From NCBI GenBank assembly GCA_013824905.1, contig PNOO01000019.1, positions 1 through 18,372 of the forward strand: a stretch of 18,372 nucleotides of DNA. The letters are read 5' to 3'. How positions within the stretch are numbered: the stretch's first letter is position 1; every line of letters starts with the position of its first letter. Origin of the DNA: Syntrophus sp. (in: bacteria). Its GTDB lineage: Bacteria > Desulfobacterota > Syntrophia > Syntrophales > UBA5619. Positions 8,060 through 14,397 of this stretch are shown here, piece by piece. The translations under genes were made by a program, and so were the position numbers. The notes beneath the pieces are model-generated. The model was not told the origin of the DNA. It did no database searches and saw nothing but the letters and a program-made list of their open reading frames with translations.

Positions 8060-8935
8060 GTGAACGAGACAGGCGGTCATACTCCTCAGATCTGCAAACA
8101 GAATATCGGAGATGCCGAGCTCTCCTATCTCCTCTATGAGGGGGACGGTCCTCCTTTGATTTTCCTCCACGCCACCGGTTTTCTGCCCTGGCTCTGGCAT
8201 CCTCTGGCGCGGGAGCTTTCCTCTGCCTACCGAATCGTCGCCCCTTCCTTCTGCGAGCACCGTGAGACCGATCCGGAAAACGGCGGACTCAGTTGGACAA
8301 CGCTCGCTGAGGATACGGTCCGTCTCTGCAGCGCCCTGCAGCTTAAAAAACCTTTCCTCGTAGGCCACTCCATGGGGGCAACGGTACACTTGATCGCCAA
8401 TGCCCTCTGCGGACTCCAAGCGACGGGGATGATCCTCATCGAACCCATCCTTCTCCCCGCAGAGTTCTACCGTGGCCGGATGAGCGTTGACGAACACCCT
8501 TTCGCCGCGAAGGCGATTCGGCGGACGAATTTCTGGCATCATCGGGACGAGGCTATGGCCTATCTCCATTCCCGCTCCCTGTTTCAAGGATGGGACGACG
8601 AAATGCTGGAGCTTTACATCCGCCACGGGATGACGGAGGGGCAAGACGGCGGACTTCAGCTCGCCTGCAGTCCTCAGCGGGAGGCGGCCCTCTTCATGGG
8701 AGGAAGACAGTTTGATCCCTGGCCCCTTCTTCCCAAAGTCTCCTGTCCCGTCCTTCTTGTCGAAGGAGAGAAAAGTGAAACCGGGGGCTTCATCGATTCA
8801 AACCGGATCCAATCCCTTATCCCGGATTGCGAACGCCGCTTGGTGAAGGACGCAGGCCACCTCATCCCCATGGAACGGCCCCGGGAGGTGACACGCCTCA
8901 TCGGGGAGTTCTTTTTTTCCTTGCAGAAAGGATGA
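8060..8935 (+). CDS. Alpha/beta hydrolase
   Basis: A 291-residue alpha/beta-hydrolase-fold enzyme, probably a cytoplasmic esterase, lipase or C-C hydrolase. Visible: the oxyanion strand-turn LIFLHATGF (about 33-41), the nucleophile elbow GHSMGA with Ser104, a probable acid in LLVEGEKSE, and the catalytic His267 in DAGHLIPME. The start is GTG at 8060, placed by tight coupling to the nitroreductase stop (AGGTGA overlaps that stop and can serve as the ribosome binding site, although only 3 nt away). Its own stop overlaps the next ATG (ATGA at 8932-8935). Substrate unknown. Confidence 0.88.
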   Translation: MNETGGHTPQICKQNIGDAELSYLLYEGDGPPLIFLHATGFLPWLWHPLARELSSAYRIVAPSFCEHRETDPENGGLSWTTLAEDTVRLCSALQLKKPFLVGHSMGATVHLIANALCGLQATGMILIEPILLPAEFYRGRMSVDEHPFAAKAIRRTNFWHHRDEAMAYLHSRSLFQGWDDEMLELYIRHGMTEGQDGGLQLACSPQREAALFMGGRQFDPWPLLPKVSCPVLLVEGEKSETGGFIDSNRIQSLIPDCERRLVKDAGHLIPMERPREVTRLIGEFFFSLQKG

Positions 8936-9105
8936 AGGCCCTTCTTCTGACGCCCACCTTTTTTCCTCGGCTGACCGGCAACGCCGTCACCGTGGGACGA
9001 ATCGCCAGGAAACTGGAAGAAGGAGGGATTGACTGCCGGGTACTCGATCTGTCGGATGTTGCAGAGGCTGAGGTTGAACAGGAAGGAGAGAACGGAAATC
9101 GATAG
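8932..9105 (+). pseudogene. Truncated family-4-like glycosyltransferase (N-terminal fragment)
   Basis: The ATG at 8932 overlaps the hydrolase stop (ATGA), and the first about 43 residues (beginning MKALLLTPTFFPRLTGNAVT and reaching a segment like CRVLDLSDV) look like the start of a GT4-type glycosyltransferase: beta-strand, a PRLTGNAV glycine loop, then an amphipathic helix. The frame then becomes a Glu/Gly-rich tail and stops at codon 58. GT4 enzymes are usually over 350 residues, and none of the later donor-binding motifs appear in any frame before the next gene. So this is best read as the 5' remnant of a deleted gene; a short independent protein is less likely. Confidence 0.6.
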
Positions 9106-9123
9106 AAAGGCAAAGCGGTTCAT

Positions 9124-9209
9124 CTCGGCAGGCTTTTGCCGAGACCGAGAACAGGTGGACTATCTGCGGCTCTACAGAGTAACGGCCGGTCAGGACGGGG
9201 GTCCGGCCG
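9124..9209. other. Spacer with two perfect hairpins
   Basis: The 209-nt stretch between the glycosyltransferase remnant and the next gene holds a 7-bp perfect inverted repeat CTCGGCA/TGCCGAG with a 6-nt loop (9124-9143). A second 7-bp pair, CGGCCGG/CCGGCCG (9183-9189 and 9203-9209), has an inner GGAC/GTCC helix. Neither is followed by a T run, so they are not classical terminators. No gene is supported here; a 66-codon frame over 9029-9226 lacks recognisable features. Confidence 0.5.
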
Positions 9210-9314
9210 CAGTAGTCTCTCGATGAATCACGATCTCACTTATCCGGGGCACACCGCTCGGGCCGGGTTCCGGTAAGGCGAGATCCATTTCAAACCAATA
9301 AGGAGGCACAGGTT

Positions 9315-9626
9315 ATGGCAAAGGCAAAGAAGGGCGATCATCTGAGTTGCAAGGTGTGTGGTCTTGTTTTAGTCGTCGATCAGGCATGCGGGTGCGCTAC
9401 AGCGGAGATCCTCTGCTGTAAGAAGCCCATGGCGAAGGGAAAGCCGGCGGCCAAGAAGAAGCCCGCGGCGAAGGTCGTGGCGGCGTCGGCAAAGACCTCG
9501 ACAAAAGCGGCTGCCAAGGCGCCGGCAAAAATCACTGCCAAGAAATCGGCAAAGACCGTCACCAAGGCCGTTCCGGCAGCGAAGAAATCGACCCGCGCAA
9601 AGAAGCCGGCCCGAGCGAAGAAATAA
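9315..9626 (+). CDS. Desulforedoxin-like Cys-site protein with histone-H1-like Lys/Ala tail
   Basis: A 103-residue small protein in two parts. Residues 9-39 read like desulforedoxin: CKVC (Cys12, Cys15), then CC followed by KKPM (Cys34, Cys35), the set that in desulforedoxin and in the N-domain of desulfoferrodoxin holds an Fe(Cys)4 (or Zn) centre. Two extra cysteines, Cys25 and Cys27, sit between them. From residue 40 to the end the protein is nearly all Lys, Ala, Pro, Thr and Ser, in AKKP/AAK-type repeats like the C-terminal tail of bacterial H1-like proteins, which bind DNA or other polyanions. The ATG has AGGAGG 8 nt upstream. A large hairpin follows the stop. The fusion suggests a metal- or redox-responsive nucleic-acid-binding protein, but that is inference. 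Confidence 0.85.
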   Translation: MAKAKKGDHLSCKVCGLVLVVDQACGCATAEILCCKKPMAKGKPAAKKKPAAKVVAASAKTSTKAAAKAPAKITAKKSAKTVTKAVPAAKKSTRAKKPARAKK

Positions 9627-9649
9627 TCCTGTTTCCCGTCAGGAATAAG

Positions 9650-9698
9650 GCCGTTTGTCGGGGGTCCGCCTGCATGGACCGGTCCCCCGGCAAACGGC
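9650..9698 (+). terminator. Long GC-rich hairpin after the Lys/Ala-tail gene (terminator-like, no T run)
   Basis: The arms GCCGTTTG-T-CGGGGG (9650-9664) and CCCCCGG-CAAACGGC (9684-9698) pair over about 15 bp with a single G-T pair, and a short inner helix closes the loop. It starts 24 nt after the stop codon. No T run follows, so it may terminate inefficiently, stabilise the mRNA 3' end, or act with Rho. Confidence 0.55.
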
Positions 9699-9739
9699 AT
9701 CACGACGCCGGACGGCAGCAAATGTAAAAAGGTAATATA

Positions 9740-9940
9740 ATGCAGACGGGCAAGGGGATTGGGACGGCAGCAAACAATGGACCCGAGCAGCGACATACAA
9801 CCGAAAACCGCTGGTGTGAAAAGCACGAGTATTTCATCGACGCGGACGCCTGTCGAGTGAGGGCGCAGCAAAGAAAGGATTGCCGTCGCTGTTTCTCCCA
9901 CTGGCGACAGCTCTCGTTGCCGTTTCCGGAACCTTTCTGA
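9740..9940 (+). CDS. Small Cys/His-rich protein, possible zinc-binding
   Basis: A 66-residue frame with an ATG preceded by AAAGGT at 6 nt. The N-terminal 22 residues are polar and unremarkable. The rest has a metal-site look: Cys26-x2-His29, Cys38, then Cys48-x2-Cys51, followed by an aromatic/Pro-rich end (SHWRQLSLPFPEPF). I do not recognise a named family. The ordered Cys/His spacing in a region with few other open frames argues for a real gene. It sits between the H1-tail protein and the deacetylase on the same strand. Alternative: a chance frame. Confidence 0.5.
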   Translation: MQTGKGIGTAANNGPEQRHTTENRWCEKHEYFIDADACRVRAQQRKDCRRCFSHWRQLSLPFPEPF

Positions 9941-10018
9941 ATTTCTTTAAGGAGAGGTTTTCCCGTGGTCTGTCTTACCTATAGAGTTCTGGGCTGGCGT
10001 GATAAAGGAGATCAAACC

Positions 10019-10684
10019 ATGCGGGTCCTCGTTGTTGCACCCCATCCGGATGACGATGTCATCGGCTGCGGGGGAAGCATCATCCGTCATATCCGGAAAG
10101 GCCATTCGGTTACGGCGGTCTACATGACCTCCGGCGAGGCGGGAAGCCTTGTCCATCCCAAGGAGGAGCTCCGACGAACCCGCGAAGCAGAGACGCACGA
10201 GGCCGCCGCCGTCATGGGACTCGGCGACCTGATCTTTCTTCGGAATGCGGATGGCTGTCTCTTGGCGGACGGTGAACATCTGACCAGTCTCGTCCGAATC
10301 ATCCGCGAGAAGCGGCCGGCAGTGATCTATTTCCCTCATGCCGGCGAGGGTTGTCACGATCACCGGATCACTTACGAAATCTGTACCGATGCAGTTAAGC
10401 GCGCCCGCGGCCCCTGGTTTCAGGAATGCCCCGGAGAACCCTGGTCGGTGGAAAGCGTCCTGTGCTACGAGGTCTGGACTCCTCTTCAGGAAGTATCTTA
10501 TACAGAGGAAATCTCAGACTGCATCGATCTCAAGTTAGAGGCGCTCCGCCGCCATCGTTCCCAGCTGGCCTCGATCCCCTATGATGATGCGGTGCGGGGG
10601 CTGAACCGCTACCGCGGGGTCATGACCGGCCGGGGGAGCTACTGCGAGTGCTTTCAGATCCTCTCCGCGGCGCGGGTCTTTTAG
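10019..10684 (+). CDS. PIG-L/LmbE-family deacetylase
   Basis: A 221-residue zinc-dependent N-deacetylase of the type that removes acetyl groups from N-acetylglucosamine conjugates (MshB, BshB, PIG-L) and related substrates. The zinc motif is HPDDDVIGCGG: His9 and Asp12 as ligands and Asp11 as probable general base. The third ligand lies in GEGCHDHRIT (His113 or His115). I chose the ATG at 10019 because AAGGAG lies 8 nt upstream and the protein then starts MRVLVVAPHPDD as in homologues; a GTG at 9965 with its own AAGGAG would add 18 residues. The substrate is unknown: the product could be a low-molecular-weight thiol precursor or a polysaccharide. The nearby glycosyltransferase remnant fits a former sugar-modifying neighbourhood. 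Confidence 0.9.
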   Translation: MRVLVVAPHPDDDVIGCGGSIIRHIRKGHSVTAVYMTSGEAGSLVHPKEELRRTREAETHEAAAVMGLGDLIFLRNADGCLLADGEHLTSLVRIIREKRPAVIYFPHAGEGCHDHRITYEICTDAVKRARGPWFQECPGEPWSVESVLCYEVWTPLQEVSYTEEISDCIDLKLEALRRHRSQLASIPYDDAVRGLNRYRGVMTGRGSYCECFQILSAARVF

Positions 10685-10734
10685 GATCCCGGCCCGCCGT
10701 ACCATGAAGTTTCCCGATAATCCGAGGACGGCAG

Positions 10735-10759
10735 AAAAACCCCGCGCCGGCGAGGGCGC
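10735..10759 (-). terminator. Terminator-like hairpin after the polytopic membrane protein
   Basis: Minus strand: GCGCC-CTCGCC-GGCGC stem-loop (10744-10759), then GGGG and five T (10735-10739). It begins directly after the stop of the minus-strand gene and lies in the 76-nt gap between two convergent genes. The stem is only 5 bp and is offset from the T run by four G. Confidence 0.45.
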
Positions 10760-10760
10760 T

Positions 10761-12566
10761 TCATAAATGGCTACTATCCGGCCCGGACGACGGCTGATGC
10801 TGCCAGCGCCCCAGGATGACCGATTCCACAGCCGTAGCAAGCCCGAAGGACAATACACTGACAACCAACGGTATGCCGTGCCCAAGGATCAGGTCGTACA
10901 GAAATACATTGACGGCGCCGATTACAGTCACCAGGATTGCCGCATTGCGCAGCTCCCTGCTGCGCTGTGCCAGTGCAAAGAACATCAGCACAATGGCGGA
11001 CAGGTTGATGATGACCGACTGGCTGCAGCGGAAGGCATTGTTTAAATCAGCCGGGACGAGAATCATAACCGATACTTGGTAGAGAATCACCCGCAACATG
11101 AAAAAGGCGCTCAGGAGAGCAGCCAGTAAAATCGTGACTGCGCTCAAGTCGCCTTTATCAATCCTGGGGAAAAAGACCGATTCTTCGGGCGGCTTCCTGT
11201 TGCGGCACCACCTGTATTGCATAAGCCCCATACAGGCGATCCCACCGGACGAGACTAGGCTTGTCAGAAAGGAGGGGGGCGTTTCCCGGCTGAACGATAC
11301 AACCGCCAGTGTCACACTCGCATAAATCTGCAAGAGGTATGACGTTAAACGTACACTGCCGCTACGCCACTTTGCCGACATTATCGCCGCCCAGAGAGCA
11401 ACTGCCGCCAACACCGGGAGAGACAGCAACATATTGCCCGTGGTTTCGGGCAGGGCAAGCCCCAGCAACACGGACCCGGCAAAGAAGAAGGCATTGGCTC
11501 CGCGTGCCCCTTTCCGGTCCCGGCTTGCCAGCCACGCTGCTACTGCCAGATGCCCCGCTCCGACAGTGACACCGATGGCGCCGAGCATCAGTCCGTCTCC
11601 GCCCATGGCGGACACCACGTACTGGACCAGCACGAAAGCCCAGGCCACATTGATCGTGGGGAGTACGAGTTCAAATCTGCTTATCTTGCCCGGTAGGCTG
11701 CGGATGATACCCATAAATGCCGTTATCACGTATATTGCCGTGAAAACGGTCAAAAGCGGCAGGAACCAGGCCGGCGCCAGTATCCGCAACGGGACTTCGC
11801 CGCTCCGCAGCGCCATCCCAAGTTTTATGCCCCACAGAGTGATCATAAAAAGTGTGACCAGTAGCAATATCCAGCGAAGCCAGGAATACCTGTGGGCTCG
11901 GGCTGTAAAGTAACCCAGCAGATTGGCCGTGAGGAGGACGATCCCCAGGTAGGGGAAAAAGGGGGTGGGATAATCGATCACCGCCCCCGCGAGACACATA
12001 CCGAGGTTGCCTATGGCAATCGGGGCCGGAACCCGGTAGACATAACTGATAGCCGCCGTTCCAAGACCGGTCAGCATCAGGAGGATATATGCCGGGACGG
12101 AAGGAAGTGCGTTGAAATGGGTATGCGCTTCTACGACAATGGTGAACATCAAAACCGTTCCGCACACGGTGAATATCGGCGCCAGCGGGTTGGCTCTCCT
12201 GTACCTCCGCCAGCCCATAAACATCAGGGCGGCGGCGTAACTCATACCAATGATGGAACCGATCTGAAGGTTGATGATGCCGTTATCGGTGACGGTGCGC
12301 AGGACCAGGGCGATGACCAGGAGGAAACAAATTGTAGAAAGACGCTGCAGGAGAGAGGAACGGCCCACCCATGACAGCAGCGCCTCCGATGCGTCGGGGA
12401 ATTGATCATCCAGAGGCGCCGCCCCGGTCTTGACCGGTATTGCGCCGTAAAGATCGACCTTTGCCGAAAGTGCATCCACTTTCAGAGTGAGCGCCTCCAG
12501 TTGGGCGGCGAGTTGTTCTACGCGAGCGTCAAGAGAGGATAGCGTGTCTGTCATCATCTCCACCAT
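10761..12566 (-). CDS. Large polytopic membrane protein with N-terminal coiled coil (DUF2339-like)
   Basis: A 601-residue protein of unknown function. Residues about 8-42 form a heptad-patterned helix (LDARVEQLAAQLEALTLKVD and following) likely to be a short coiled coil. From about residue 70 to 590 there is a near-continuous series of hydrophobic segments, which I estimate at 14 to 16, with short polar loops and no obvious catalytic motif. The layout resembles DUF2339 membrane proteins, which also pair an N-terminal coiled coil with many transmembrane helices; this assignment is tentative. Start uncertain: the first ATG (12564-12566) lacks a ribosome binding site, while GGTGGAG precedes ATGs three and four codons downstream. 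It is convergent with the deacetylase and downstream of the cytochrome genes on the same strand, 167 nt away. Confidence 0.75.
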   Translation of the reverse strand: MVEMMTDTLSSLDARVEQLAAQLEALTLKVDALSAKVDLYGAIPVKTGAAPLDDQFPDASEALLSWVGRSSLLQRLSTICFLLVIALVLRTVTDNGIINLQIGSIIGMSYAAALMFMGWRRYRRANPLAPIFTVCGTVLMFTIVVEAHTHFNALPSVPAYILLMLTGLGTAAISYVYRVPAPIAIGNLGMCLAGAVIDYPTPFFPYLGIVLLTANLLGYFTARAHRYSWLRWILLLVTLFMITLWGIKLGMALRSGEVPLRILAPAWFLPLLTVFTAIYVITAFMGIIRSLPGKISRFELVLPTINVAWAFVLVQYVVSAMGGDGLMLGAIGVTVGAGHLAVAAWLASRDRKGARGANAFFFAGSVLLGLALPETTGNMLLSLPVLAAVALWAAIMSAKWRSGSVRLTSYLLQIYASVTLAVVSFSRETPPSFLTSLVSSGGIACMGLMQYRWCRNRKPPEESVFFPRIDKGDLSAVTILLAALLSAFFMLRVILYQVSVMILVPADLNNAFRCSQSVIINLSAIVLMFFALAQRSRELRNAAILVTVIGAVNVFLYDLILGHGIPLVVSVLSFGLATAVESVILGRWQHQPSSGPDSSHL

Positions 12567-12612
12567 GCATCGTAGGTTTTACTGCTTTGCGAGGTCTGCA
12601 AGCGCTGGTGTG

Positions 12613-12635
12613 AACAAGCGGGGAGCCCGCTTGTT
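12613..12635 (+). terminator. Perfect 10-bp hairpin, T run on the plus side only
   Basis: AACAAGCGGG-GAG-CCCGCTTGTT, followed on the plus strand by TT (TTTT in all). On the minus strand, where the flanking genes run, only TT follows. It lies between the ImcH-like gene and the polytopic membrane protein gene and probably separates their transcripts, but its polarity for termination is opposite to the genes. Confidence 0.45.
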
Positions 12636-12733
12636 TTGCTATACCCTTTAATTATCTATCCTCGGCAAGGAAAGTCGCCAGTTTCAGGAAAATTTCCTTC
12701 TTTTTTATTGGGAAACCGCCCCCTGTTATAGCG

Positions 12734-14260
12734 CTACTTGCCTTTGCCTCCGCCACCCGGCACGTCTTCACCACCGGCGGAATGGCATTCGCTGCAATTG
12801 AGCGCGATCATACTGTCCCCGATATCCGTCGGATGGATAAAGCCCTTCACCTTCGTCCCCGGCCGGATGTTTTCTTGTTTCTGGCCAAGGACGATATGAC
12901 AGATGTTACAATCCTTGGAAATGACCTTGCCGTCTGCGGATTTATGTTTCCCGCCGTGACAGCGGAAACAACCGGGCGTGTAGAAATGACCGATATGGTC
13001 GGGGTAGGTGTTCCAGGAAACTTTCATATTCGGGAAGAAATTTCTGTTATAAATATCCTGCACACTCTCGATGGCCTGTCTGATCGCTGCGGCCTTTTCA
13101 CCGGCCGTCTTCGGATGATTTTTGGCATAGAATTCCTCGATGCCGCTGGCGATGGCAGCCCTCCCCTCCTCCTTGGTCTTATACGGCTTGGCGAGGAGCT
13201 CCACAGCCATTTTCTTGATGAAGGGCAGGGTGGGATCGATATGGCCGGAGACAAAGTTTTCGTCCATCTCCCGGCCGGGTGAACGATAAATATGGGACGG
13301 ACGGTTGTGGCAGTCGATGCAATCCATGAGGCGCTTTTGGCCTTTGGCGATCGCCTCTTTAGAAAGCGGCTCATGTTCATCGTTGTATTCGGTTATCCTG
13401 CCGTTCTTATCTTTGACGGCGACATAGGGGATGTCGAGACGTTTATTGTCCCTGGCAATGTAGTAAACTTCACTGCCGATATGCCAGTGTATGCCCGCCG
13501 CCGTCGGGGTCTTTGGAGTGCCGCCGATATTGATCAGCATGTTGATCTCCCGGGGCGTATTCTTTGCATCGGGCGCATAGTGGTAAAATACCCTCTGCCG
13601 GCCCGAGTAAAATTTTTCCGGCCAGTGGCAGCGCTCGCAGATATCGCGCGCAGGACGGAGGTTCGCAACGGGCGTTTCGATGGGAGCGGCATAGGTGTGA
13701 GCCAGCACGGCATAGATCTGCTTCAAACCGGAAATCTTGGCCTTGACATACCACTTCGCCCCCGGTCCGATGTGGCAATCCACACAACGAACCCTGGCAT
13801 GGGGAGATTTGCTCCAGGCAGTGTATTCCGGAGTCATGACCGTATGGCAGAGCTTCCCGCAGAAGTCGGCAGACTCGGTAAAATGGTACCCCTTGAGCGC
13901 CGCAATGGAAATAATGACGACAAAGACCACGGTGCCTAAGATAAAAAAGACGAACAGCCGGCGCTTGCGGCGGTCGTTTAAGTCAAGATCGGGATAGGGC
14001 GGGATGATATCGGGCTTCGCCAGGCGGTGCCGCTGCCTTATGCGGAAAGCGCCGATGGGCACCAGGAGTAGTCCCAGGATCAACATCGCGGGAAAAATAA
14101 AATAGACGAGCACTCCCAGATAGGGGCTCTCCACGCCGGTAATCAGTTCCACGGAAAGCAACACGATGATCAGACCGGTAGCCACCGTAGCCAGTATCAT
14201 ACCAACGAGGCTGATAATATTGAAGAAATACCCTAGTATTTCTCTTCTGCTTTCAGACAT
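12734..14260 (-). CDS. imcH: Seven-heme inner-membrane NapC/NirT-type cytochrome c, ImcH-like
   Basis: Predicted quinol dehydrogenase that passes electrons from the inner-membrane quinone pool to periplasmic acceptors. The 508-residue protein has three N-terminal membrane helices (about 12-37, 46-72, 101-121) and a periplasmic domain with seven c-heme sites. The first is CX3CH, CGKLCH (Cys134-His139). The other six are CXXCH, starting at Cys159, 208, 314, 431, 451 and 489. The stretch HARVRCVDCHIGPGA is the NapC/NirT core. Three helices plus seven hemes is the layout of Geobacter ImcH, needed there for respiring high-potential extracellular acceptors; the symbol is given by that likeness, and I cannot show orthology. 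The C-terminal Gly/Lys tail is short. The ATG follows AAGGAGGG. It lies 137 nt after the CbcL-like gene, with a possible promoter of its own in between. Confidence 0.88.
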   Translation of the reverse strand: MSESRREILGYFFNIISLVGMILATVATGLIIVLLSVELITGVESPYLGVLVYFIFPAMLILGLLLVPIGAFRIRQRHRLAKPDIIPPYPDLDLNDRRKRRLFVFFILGTVVFVVIISIAALKGYHFTESADFCGKLCHTVMTPEYTAWSKSPHARVRCVDCHIGPGAKWYVKAKISGLKQIYAVLAHTYAAPIETPVANLRPARDICERCHWPEKFYSGRQRVFYHYAPDAKNTPREINMLINIGGTPKTPTAAGIHWHIGSEVYYIARDNKRLDIPYVAVKDKNGRITEYNDEHEPLSKEAIAKGQKRLMDCIDCHNRPSHIYRSPGREMDENFVSGHIDPTLPFIKKMAVELLAKPYKTKEEGRAAIASGIEEFYAKNHPKTAGEKAAAIRQAIESVQDIYNRNFFPNMKVSWNTYPDHIGHFYTPGCFRCHGGKHKSADGKVISKDCNICHIVLGQKQENIRPGTKVKGFIHPTDIGDSMIALNCSECHSAGGEDVPGGGGKGK

Positions 14261-14341
14261 GCTCCCTCCTTGCTTTTCCTATACAGGATCTTTCACAACG
14301 TATAACTTTTGTAACGACATCTGAACGTCGATAGGCGTAAA

Positions 14342-14370
14342 ATACTACTCTTCTCTTTTTCAAATAACAA
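14342..14370 (-). promoter_or_regulatory. Candidate internal promoter before the ImcH-like gene
   Basis: Minus strand TTGTTA (14365-14370), a 17-nt spacer, then TAGTAT (14342-14347); each box matches consensus at four of six positions. It would allow the ImcH-like gene to be transcribed apart from the CbcL-like gene, with a leader of about 75 nt. Confidence 0.4.
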
Positions 14371-14397
14371 GGGACGTCATTCCGACCGACGGCATGT

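Noticed and set aside
9029..9226. A 65-codon frame overlapping the glycosyltransferase remnant
   Set aside because: It begins inside the remnant in another frame, lacks a ribosome binding site, and does not restore any glycosyltransferase motif.
9711..9774. 12-bp direct repeat GACGGCAGCAAA, two copies 52 bp apart
   Set aside because: Short, one copy is inside the small Cys/His ORF, and no other structure accompanies it; could be chance.
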